6,480 nucleotides of DNA from Accumulibacter sp. (lineage in GTDB: Bacteria; Pseudomonadota; Gammaproteobacteria; Burkholderiales; Rhodocyclaceae): the NCBI GenBank assembly GCA_003538495.1, contig DPSD01000660.1, forward strand, positions 1-6,480. Direction: 5' to 3'. A model generated the notes under the pieces. That model saw only the letters and a list, made by a program, of their open reading frames with translations. It had not been told where the DNA came from and searched no databases. The first letter of the stretch is position 1. Each line of letters opens with the position of its first letter. A program made the position numbers and the translations under genes. Below are positions 1-5,387 of this stretch, in pieces.

Positions 1-50
1 TGATGATCAGGATTTGGTCGACGGCAGGCTCGTCCGGCAACATCGCTCAT
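1..50 (-). CDS. Start of a fourth gene of the importer operon (partial, function unknown)
   Basis: An ATG at 50-48 (minus strand) overlaps the TGA stop of the ATPase gene (49-47) as ATGA. A perfect GGAGG Shine-Dalgarno lies at 62-58, 7 bases before the ATG, so this start is better supported than most. The reading frame stays open to the window edge and gives only MSDVAGRACRRPNPDH. That is too short to assign a family. Its position makes it the fourth cistron behind a PhnD-PhnE-PhnC-type importer, where enzymes acting on the imported compound are often found, but that role is only inferred from context. Confidence 0.6.
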   Translation of the reverse strand, partial: MSDVAGRACRRPNPDH

Positions 51-862
51 GAAAACGCCTCCACCCCAGCCTCTGAGCCTGGAATGGCCGAAGTCCCCCA
101 GTACGTTCGATTCGAGCCCATGTCTGGTCGATACAGTTCGACGAGTTTCTGCTCGCCGACCATGGCCGGCGGCAGATCGAAGGCGATCCGCCCCATCTTG
201 AGGCCGATGACCCGATCGGCCAGCAGCGGCAGCAGCGATGGGTTATGGACGACGGTGATCAGGGAGGCATTGGCGGCGGCGTTGACCAGCAGTCGACAGA
301 CGTCGCTCGCCGCGGACGGGTCGAGGGCTGCCGTCGGTTCGTCGGCGAGAATTAGCCGCGAACGCTGCATCAGTAGCCGGGCGATGGCTATCTTCTGCCG
401 CTCGCCGCCAGACAGCCGGTCGGCTCGGGTATCGGCGCGCGCCAGAAGGCCGACGGCACGCAGTGCACCCTCCGCATTAGCCACTTCGTTGGCCGGAAAG
501 CAGCGCGTCCAGCTACGCCAGCCGGTGATCCATCCGAGGCTACCGATGAGCACATTTTCCAGGGCCGACAGCCGGCCTACGAGATGAATGCCCTGCATCA
601 CCTGGCCGACTTCCACGCGCAGCGCGCGCAGCTCGCCTGGCGGCAATGGCCGGTCCAGGGTTCGGCCGAGTACTTCCACGCTGCCGTGAACCGGTTGCAG
701 GAAGCCGCTCAAAAGGCGCAGCAGGGTCGATTTGCCAGCGCCATTGTGGCCAACGATGGCGACGCGTTCGCCCTCTGCGACGCTGAGATGGTCGATTTCC
801 AGCAGCGCACGGCCGTGCACCGCGCACAGCACCGATTCAAGAGAAACGCAGGGTCGGCTCAT
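47..862 (-). CDS. phnC: Phosphonate/phosphite-type ABC transporter, ATP-binding protein (PhnC-like)
   Basis: This is the cytoplasmic ATPase that powers the importer encoded just upstream. The 271-residue product shows all the nucleotide-binding motifs in order: Walker A GHNGAGKST (38-46), Q-loop Gln90 in VMQGIHLVGRLS, signature LSGGERQK (150-157), Walker B LILADEP (170-176) and the switch His206. The stretch from the Q-loop through GRLSALENVLIG matches the PhnC pattern. I chose the ATG at 862 because translation from there begins directly with the ABC fold (MSRPCVSLESV) and overlaps the permease stop as ATGA. A longer frame to 952 would add 30 residues that simply shadow the permease gene. 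The AAGG before the start is a weak ribosome site, consistent with coupled translation. About 25 residues after the usual end of the fold (from about 246) have no evident function. The family is clear; whether the substrate is a phosphonate, phosphite or another oxyanion is not. Confidence 0.9.
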   Translation of the reverse strand: MSRPCVSLESVLCAVHGRALLEIDHLSVAEGERVAIVGHNGAGKSTLLRLLSGFLQPVHGSVEVLGRTLDRPLPPGELRALRVEVGQVMQGIHLVGRLSALENVLIGSLGWITGWRSWTRCFPANEVANAEGALRAVGLLARADTRADRLSGGERQKIAIARLLMQRSRLILADEPTAALDPSAASDVCRLLVNAAANASLITVVHNPSLLPLLADRVIGLKMGRIAFDLPPAMVGEQKLVELYRPDMGSNRTYWGTSAIPGSEAGVEAFS

Positions 863-1749
863 AGCAGCGCCTTGCGGATTCGCCGGCTGAGGGCGTCGAA
901 TCCGGCGACCAGGACGATGATCACGAGCAGCACGGTCGATAACCGGCCCCACTGAAAGAGTGAAGTCGCTTCGCTGATCAGCAGGCCAAGGCCGCCAGCG
1001 CCGATGATTCCCAGGATGGTTGAGTCACGGATGTTGAATTCCCAGAGGTAGAGGTGGCTGGAAACGAACTGTGGCAACACTGCCGGCCAGACGGCGTTGA
1101 AGAATACCTGCACCGGCCCGGCCCCGACGCTGCGCACGGCATCTATGGCCGCCATGTCCAGCGACTCGATGGCTTCGGCGAACAACTTCCCGTAGCTGCC
1201 CATGGAATGCAGCGCGATGGCGAGAATGCCGGCAGTCGGCCCGAGGCCGACGATGCCAACCAGCACCAGCCCGAACACCAGCGTGTGTATCGAGCGTGCG
1301 ACATCGAGGATCGCCTTGGCCAGCCAGAACAGCGGCCGCGACGCCGCCAGGTTGCGCGCGGTTAGCACCGCCAGCGGCAAGGCCAGCACGGCGCCGAGCA
1401 ATGAGCCTAGCGTAGCAATGCGCACCGTCGTCCATGTCGCTCGCGCGAGCCCGGCGAGGTAACCGAGTTCGACCTCCTGGCGGTTTTCGATGCGCAACAG
1501 TGTGCCGTCGTCGCTGTGGTATTCGAGATTCGGCTTGCCGAACCAGACATCCAGGAAACTCGGCCGGGCAAACTCGCCGACGGTCTTGATCAGGTTGTGC
1601 AGGGGATTTCGCCCCAGCGTCAATTCGCCTTCGTCAGCGAGCGAACCCAGACAAGCGATCACCAGTATGGCATAAGCCAGGGCCAGTCCAAGAAAGCCGA
1701 GCCGGCCGCCGAATCGATCGGCAAAGCGCGAGGCACGCACCATCCTCAT
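859..1749 (-). CDS. phnE: Phosphonate/phosphite-type ABC transporter, permease (PhnE-like)
   Basis: This 296-residue inner-membrane protein forms the channel of the importer. Hydrophobic segments are visible at about 16-36, 108-131, 141-165, 168-183, 243-262 and 271-289. The cytoplasmic coupling loop of binding-protein-dependent permeases (EAA loop) runs from about 190 to 224: FAEAIESLDMAAIDAVRSVG, then the conserved F..AVWP. The later stretch EFNIRDSTILGIIGAGGLG is typical of PhnE. The region between the first and second membrane segments (about 37-105) is hydrophilic and includes a charged stretch, KPNLEYHSDDGTLLRIENRQ, which looks longer than in common PhnE proteins (judged from memory). 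The start at 1749 overlaps the binding-protein stop as ATGA; a second ATG lies two codons in (1743). The gene ends in an ATGA overlap with the ATPase gene. The substrate cannot be deduced from this subunit. Confidence 0.88.
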   Translation of the reverse strand: MRMVRASRFADRFGGRLGFLGLALAYAILVIACLGSLADEGELTLGRNPLHNLIKTVGEFARPSFLDVWFGKPNLEYHSDDGTLLRIENRQEVELGYLAGLARATWTTVRIATLGSLLGAVLALPLAVLTARNLAASRPLFWLAKAILDVARSIHTLVFGLVLVGIVGLGPTAGILAIALHSMGSYGKLFAEAIESLDMAAIDAVRSVGAGPVQVFFNAVWPAVLPQFVSSHLYLWEFNIRDSTILGIIGAGGLGLLISEATSLFQWGRLSTVLLVIIVLVAGFDALSRRIRKALL

Positions 1750-2618
1750 TTCGCCTGCAGGATTCCTGTCGCCAGGCCGGCATCGCGAATCGGCTTGTAG
1801 AAGTTGTTGTCGCGGCTGACAAAGCCGGTGTAATGCGGCGGCAGAAGCTTTGGCTCGGTCTTCAGGACATCACCGACCTCGCTGAGCGCCGCTTGCAAAC
1901 GTATGACGAAGCCTCTGTCGGCGGCCAGGGCCTTGCTGACAGCAACAGCATCGTTCGGCAATGGCGCGGATTGCCAGATGATCCTCGATTGCTCGGCCTT
2001 GATCAGACCCTGCTCGATCATCGCATTGCGGTTACGGTTGTAGTCTGCGCCGGCGTCTAGTATCCCCTGGGTGACCTGAGTTTCGATCGCCTGATGCTTG
2101 GTGTATAGCACCTTGCTGAAATAGCGCTCGGGGTCGATGCCCTGGGTCATGAAATAGTGCAGCGGAATCAGGTAACCGGAGGTAGAACCCTTGTCACCGA
2201 AGGCGAAAGTCTTGCCCTTGAGGTCGGCTGGCTGGTTGATGCCGGAGTTCGGGTGGGTCACCATGATGGCGAAATATTCAGGCTTGCCGTCGTAGAGGAT
2301 CGTGGACACCACCTGCGCTCCTGCCTGGTGATTGGCCAGCACATAGCCCCATGGTCCCATCAGGGCAATGTCGGTCTCGCCGTTGGCCAGCGACTTGGCC
2401 AGGCCTTCCCAGCTATCGACCGTGCGTAGTTCCACCGGTCGGTTGAGCTTGTTCGAAAGATAAGTCGCCAGAGGGCGGTAGGTGGCATCGTTCTTTTCCT
2501 TGTCTGGTTGGAACAGCCCGACACCGAGTTTCAGAGCTGGCTCTGCGGCATTTGCATCAGTGTTGAGGACGGCCGTGGTGACGACGATGAAGAAGCAAAG
2601 TCCGATAAGGCGTTTCAC
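1746..2618 (-). CDS. phnD: Phosphonate/phosphite-type ABC transporter, periplasmic binding protein (PhnD-like)
   Basis: This is the periplasmic ligand-capturing subunit and first gene of the importer operon. I chose a GTG start at 2618-2616 because AGGAG (2629-2625) lies 6 bases upstream and translation opens directly into a signal peptide: MKRLIGLCFF, a hydrophobic core to about residue 19, and a likely cleavage at ANA/AE near residue 24. An upstream ATG (2798) would add 60 residues of non-signal, low-quality sequence. The mature protein begins LKLGVGLFQPDK. It carries family landmarks: a segment around ETDIALMGPWGYVLA (81-95), the ligand-loop signature GDKGSTSGYLIP (141-152), QGILDAGADYN (184-194) and SAPLPNDAVAVS (217-228). 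The STSG loop is the oxyanion-binding site in characterised PhnD/PtxB-type proteins. The full product is 290 residues, normal for the family. Because this superfamily includes phosphonate, phosphite, hypophosphite and arsenite sensors or binders, the ligand is left open. Confidence 0.87.
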   Translation of the reverse strand: MKRLIGLCFFIVVTTAVLNTDANAAEPALKLGVGLFQPDKEKNDATYRPLATYLSNKLNRPVELRTVDSWEGLAKSLANGETDIALMGPWGYVLANHQAGAQVVSTILYDGKPEYFAIMVTHPNSGINQPADLKGKTFAFGDKGSTSGYLIPLHYFMTQGIDPERYFSKVLYTKHQAIETQVTQGILDAGADYNRNRNAMIEQGLIKAEQSRIIWQSAPLPNDAVAVSKALAADRGFVIRLQAALSEVGDVLKTEPKLLPPHYTGFVSRDNNFYKPIRDAGLATGILQAK

Positions 2619-2624
2619 GAGGGA

Positions 2625-2629
2625 CTCCT
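2625..2629 (-). promoter_or_regulatory. Ribosome binding site that fixes the GTG start of the binding-protein gene
   Basis: AGGAG on the minus strand is followed by TCCCTC (6 bases) and then GTG at 2618. This is the only good ribosome site near the signal peptide, so it decides in favour of the GTG start over the upstream ATG at 2798. Confidence 0.75.
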
Positions 2630-2737
2630 GTAGCGAGTGAAGATGCGAAAAGCAACTCCGGTTGTTCGGTGAGTTGAGCGAGATCGAAGTGCGTTCGGCC
2701 TGCTCAATCTCGAGCATGTGGTCTGCACCTGGACATC

Positions 2738-2751
2738 TCGCCCTAGGGCGA
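2738..2751. repeat. Perfect 14-bp palindrome, candidate operator
   Basis: TCGCCCTAGGGCGA is identical to its own reverse complement, with no spacer. It sits about 120 bases upstream of the importer's GTG start, in otherwise featureless intergenic sequence. A symmetric site without a loop suits a dimeric DNA-binding protein better than a transcription terminator. No second copy is seen in the window, and no regulator gene is adjacent to assign it to. Confidence 0.4.
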
Positions 2752-2996
2752 ACGGTAGCAGATTGGCGCTCTCGGTGTTGAGTCGAAGAATCTGCCAATA
2801 GCTTTCAGACGAGATCAGCACGGCACGATGGAGGGGATTTTCGTCACTGGGCGCCGACGAGCGAGAAACGACGTCTCAGCTGTCTGAAACAAGCGGCCTC
2901 TCCCCTTACATCCTGCTGTTTCGGCTGCCGCGCTCAGATCCATTCCAATTTAAGTCGCGCGACGGCCTGTCTGCATCGGCAGAGAGTTTCCAGGTT

Positions 2997-3116
2997 TTAG
3001 TCCGAGCTTTTCCCGAGCCTGGTAAACGCTTCCGAGAGAAAGTCGACGAACGACCGGATGCGCGTCAACAACTGACTCGAGGAGCCTGTGGAGTTCCTAT
3101 AGTACGCACCGTGCCA
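2997..3116 (-). pseudogene. C-terminal relic of a LysR-type transcriptional regulator
   Basis: Read leftward from 3116, one frame gives WHGAYYRNSTG, then SSSQLLTRIRSFVDFLSEAF, and ends with TRLGKSSD and a TAA stop (2999-2997). The core RIRSFVDFLSEAF (about 3062-3024) is the typical last helix of LysR-type regulators (usually R-x-R-x-F-x-D-F-L). The frame is closed upstream by a TGA at 3131-3129 and contains no start codon, so only about 39 C-terminal codons remain of a protein normally near 300 residues. Tartrate and D-malate clusters are usually controlled by a divergent LysR gene whose N-terminus faces ttuC. Here the C-terminus abuts ttuC, so the DNA-binding domain, the body and the shared promoter are missing. 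Identification rests on a short motif, so an accidental match remains possible. Confidence 0.6.
3098..3103 (+). promoter_or_regulatory. Possible -10 box for ttuC
   Basis: TATAGT matches the sigma-70 -10 consensus at five of six positions and would give a leader of roughly 40 bases before the ttuC start. No convincing -35 lies at 16-18 bases; the nearest match, CTGACT at 3072-3077, is 20 bases away. The box sits inside the LysR relic, so if it is used it would be an acquired rather than original promoter. Confidence 0.22.
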
Positions 3117-3148
3117 CCCCCCACCACCTCATAGACAGGAGACAAATG

Positions 3149-4237
3149 ATGAAGACCTATCGCATTGCCACGGTTCCCGGCGACGGCATCGGCAAGGAAG
3201 TCGTTCCCGCGGGTCAGCAGGTTCTCGAAGCGCTGGCCGCTTCGAACAGCACTTTCCGCTTCGAGTTCGAGAACTTCGACTGGGGCGGTGACTACTTTCG
3301 CGAGCACGGCGTGATGATGCCGGACAATGGACTGGACGCACTGCGCGACAAGGATGCCATTCTCTTCGGCTCTGCCGGCGACCCCGACATCCCCGACCAC
3401 ATCACGCTCTGGGGACTGCGTCTGAAAATCTGCCAGGGCTTCGACCAGTACGCCAACGTGCGCCCGACCCGCATCCTGCCCGGCATCGACGCCCCGCTCA
3501 AGCGCTGCAAGGCAGAGGATCTCGACTGGGTGATCGTGCGCGAGAACTCCGAAGGCGAATACTCCGGCGTCGGCGGTCGCGTGCATCAGGGCCACCCGAT
3601 CGAGACCGCCACCGATGTTTCGATGATGACCCGCGTCGGCGTCGAGCGCATCATGCGCTTCGCTTTCCGCCTGGCCGAATCGCGGCCACGCAAGCTGCTG
3701 ACGGTGATCACCAAGTCCAACGCCCAGCGCCACGCCATGGTGATGTGGGACGAGATCGCGACCGAGATCTCCCGCGAGTTCCCGGACGTCACCTGGGACA
3801 AGGAACTCGTCGATGCGGCCACGGCGCGCATGGTCAACCGTCCAGCGTCGCTCGACACCCTCGTCGCCACCAACCTGCACGCCGACATCCTCAGCGACCT
3901 GGCTGCGGCACTGGCCGGCAGCCTGGGCATCGCGCCGACCGGCAACATCGACCCCGAGCGCCGTTATCCGTCGATGTTCGAACCGATCCACGGTTCGGCT
4001 TTCGACATCATGGGCCTGGGCCTCGCCAACCCGGTGGGGACTTTCTGGTCGGCCGTGATGCTGCTCGAACACCTCGGTGAAGCCGAGGCTGCCAAACGCC
4101 TGATGCAGGCCGTCGAGACCGTCACCGCCGATCCGGCGCTACATACCCGCGACCTGGGCGGCAAGGCAACCACTGCCGAAGTCACCCAGGCCGTGTGCGA
4201 TCACCTCGCCAGCAACGCCGAGCGCCAGGCCGCCTGA
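3149..4237 (+). CDS. ttuC: Tartrate dehydrogenase/decarboxylase (D-malate dehydrogenase family)
   Basis: This soluble NAD-dependent enzyme belongs to the beta-decarboxylating dehydrogenases (isocitrate/isopropylmalate type). Characterised tartrate dehydrogenases oxidise L-tartrate to oxaloglycolate, convert meso-tartrate to D-glycerate and CO2, and turn D-malate into pyruvate and CO2. The 362 residues are full length. Visible landmarks are PGDGIG (10-15), substrate arginines Arg91, Arg105 (YANVRP) and Arg131 (VREN), Tyr138 in SEGEYSG, Lys189 in TKSN, Asp222, metal-binding Asp246 and Asp250 in NLHADILSDLAAALAG, and the NAD site FEPIHGSAFDI, whose Asp286 favours NAD over NADP. WGLRLKICQGFDQYANVRP and VGGRVHQGHP match the tartrate branch rather than isopropylmalate dehydrogenase. 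Two ATGs lie in tandem (3146 and 3149); I chose the second because AGGAG (3137-3141) is then 7 bases away instead of 4. A Leu replaces the Lys I expect in GKGLANP (290). No damage is seen in this gene. Confidence 0.93.
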   Translation: MKTYRIATVPGDGIGKEVVPAGQQVLEALAASNSTFRFEFENFDWGGDYFREHGVMMPDNGLDALRDKDAILFGSAGDPDIPDHITLWGLRLKICQGFDQYANVRPTRILPGIDAPLKRCKAEDLDWVIVRENSEGEYSGVGGRVHQGHPIETATDVSMMTRVGVERIMRFAFRLAESRPRKLLTVITKSNAQRHAMVMWDEIATEISREFPDVTWDKELVDAATARMVNRPASLDTLVATNLHADILSDLAAALAGSLGIAPTGNIDPERRYPSMFEPIHGSAFDIMGLGLANPVGTFWSAVMLLEHLGEAEAAKRLMQAVETVTADPALHTRDLGGKATTAEVTQAVCDHLASNAERQAA

Positions 4238-4247
4238 CCGTCGTTCC

Positions 4248-4278
4248 AGCCCGGCGCGACCGCCTGACGCGCCGGGCT
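4248..4278 (+). terminator. Strong hairpin between ttuC and dctA
   Basis: The left arm AGCCCGGCGCG (4248-4258) pairs perfectly with CGCGCCGGGCT (4268-4278) around a 9-base loop, ACCGCCTGA. It begins 10 bases after the ttuC stop. Only TGTCGTC follows rather than a run of T, so it is a poor classical intrinsic terminator. It may act as a partial terminator or as a 3' stabiliser that sets the ratio of ttuC to downstream message. Its position inside an apparent operon argues against complete termination unless dctA has its own promoter in 4279-4354, where I see no clear one. Confidence 0.6.
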
Positions 4279-4366
4279 TGTCGTCAAGGCGTTACCCATT
4301 CGGCTTCAACACAGCCATGCCAGAGCTGTGGCCAGTTATTGCCTCGGAAGAGGAAGGAGAGAGATC

Positions 4367-5373
4367 ATGATTCGCCGCTTTTTCGGAAAACTCTATGTCC
4401 AGGTCTTGATCGGCGTGACTGCCGGCATCATTCTGGGCGTTGTCGCCCCGAACATCGGAACCGACCTGAAGCCGCTTGGTGACGTCTTCATCAAGCTGAT
4501 CAAGATGGTGTTCGCACCGATCATCTTTGCCACCGTGGTACTGGGCATTGCCCGCATGGAAAACATGAAGGAACTCGGCCGCGTCGGTGTCCGGGCGCTG
4601 ATCTACTTCGAGGTGCTATCGACCTTTGCGCTGGCGCTTGGCCTGCTGGTCGTCAACTCGGATCGATCGTCTCGCTCGGCAAGTTGATGGCCACGATGTA
4701 CCTGACCTGCTTTCTGTTCGTTGTCCTCGTGCTGGGAGGCATCTCCCGACTCTCCGGCTTCAGCCTCTGGAAGTTTCTGAAGTACATCAAGGACGAAATT
4801 TTCACCGTCCTCGGTACCAGTTCGTCCGAGTCGGTCGTCCCGCAGCTTATGCGGAAACTGGAGCATGCCGGCATCTCGAAGCCGGTGGTCGGCCTGGTCG
4901 TGCCTTCAGGATTGACCTTCAACTCCGATGGACAGTGTATCTATTACACTATGGCGGCGATCTTTATCGCTCAGGCCACCAACACGCCACTGACTCTGAC
5001 CGACCAACTGCTGGTGCTGGGCGTGCTGCTGCTGACTTCGAAGGGTTCGGCAGGCGTGACCGGTTCGGGCTTCATCACTCTGGCCGCGACACTGGCTTCG
5101 ATGGGCAAGATACCCGTCGCCGGCATGGTGCTGCTGCTCGGCGTCGATCGCTTCATGTCTGAAGCCCGTGCGATCACCAACACCATCGGTAACGCGGTCG
5201 GCACGGTGGCGATCGCCCGCTGGGTTGGCTCGGTGGACCGGGAGCGTCTCAACCAGGTGCTCGACGGCAAGAGCGATCCCGAAGACCTGCAGGCCTTGTA
5301 CGAGGGTGACGAGGCAGCCAGCAGCCTGGAAGAAACGAATTTGCCCACGCAGCGCCCGCAACTGGCTGCCTGA
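4367..5373 (+). pseudogene. dctA: C4-dicarboxylate transporter of the DctA family, internally deleted and frameshifted
   Basis: DctA-family proteins (DAACS family) are inner-membrane sodium- or proton-coupled importers of dicarboxylates; here the presumed substrate is tartrate or D-malate. The start at 4367 has AGGAG (4355-4359) 7 bases upstream. The first 97 codons follow DctA closely: [41 protein letters not shown] and GLLVVN. At 4657/4658 the match jumps to the segment beginning [10 protein letters not shown] (from 4660), which in E. coli DctA aligns near residue 214, and the frame shifts. The original frame ends at TGA 4685-4687 after 106 residues. The second part stays open to 5373 (228 residues from an ATG at 4687) and keeps GTSSSES (4813-4833), FIAQATN, SSKG-like [12 protein letters not shown] and [12 protein letters not shown]. 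About 115-120 codons, covering several membrane segments, are missing, with a length of type 3n+1. The sodium-site motif, usually N-x-D-G-T, reads NSDGQ. A working transporter is not expected. Confidence 0.87.
4655..4662 (+). other. Deletion junction inside dctA
   Basis: The last codon matching the N-terminal part of DctA is AAC (Asn, 4655-4657). The next bases TC are the end of a codon from the later part, followed in the new frame by GGA (Gly, 4660-4662) of [10 protein letters not shown]. Joining codon position 3 to codon position 2 explains the frame change with a single event. No inserted bases and no long repeat are visible at the joint, although GATCGATCG follows immediately (4661-4669). 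Confidence 0.75.
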
Positions 5374-5387
5374 TCAGGAGACGAACG

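Larger units (their letters stand above)
2619..2996. other. Intergenic region upstream of the importer operon
   Basis: These 378 bases separate the importer operon from the LysR relic. I see no convincing gene on either strand. Short open frames (for example minus-strand 2821-2615) lack a ribosome site and recognisable domains. The promoter of the importer operon should lie here, reading leftward, but I find no clear -35/-10 pair and no convincing PhoB-type CTGTCAT direct repeat. The one structured element is the perfect palindrome at 2738-2751, listed separately. Confidence 0.6.

Noticed and set aside
1746..2798. Longer version of the binding-protein gene starting at ATG 2798.
   Set aside because: The extra 60 residues precede a clear signal peptide and have no ribosome site; the GTG at 2618 has AGGAG at the right distance.
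2615..2821. Minus-strand open frame (GTG at 2821) with HRAVLISSESYWQILRL, faintly like an antitoxin of the Phd/YefM kind.
   Set aside because: The resemblance is a few residues only, there is no ribosome binding site, and the frame runs into the signal-peptide region of the binding-protein gene. No toxin partner is adjacent.
2803..2889. Inverted repeat TTTCAGAC (2803-2810) and GTCTGAAA (2882-2889).
   Set aside because: About one 8-base inverted pair is expected by chance in a region of this size, the arms are 71 bases apart, and the match does not extend.
2970..2983. Small hairpin TCTGC-ATCG-GCAGA just after the LysR relic stop.
   Set aside because: A 5-base stem without a T-run is too weak to call a terminator.
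3065..4072. Minus-strand open frame of 335 codons opposite ttuC.
   Set aside because: It mirrors the codon bias of ttuC, is rich in His/Arg/Asp/Val from antisense codons, and has no recognisable fold.
4687..5373. The 3' part of dctA as an independent small membrane protein gene.
   Set aside because: It has no ribosome binding site at 4687, starts inside a membrane segment of a known family, and matches only the second half of DctA, so it is treated as part of a broken gene.
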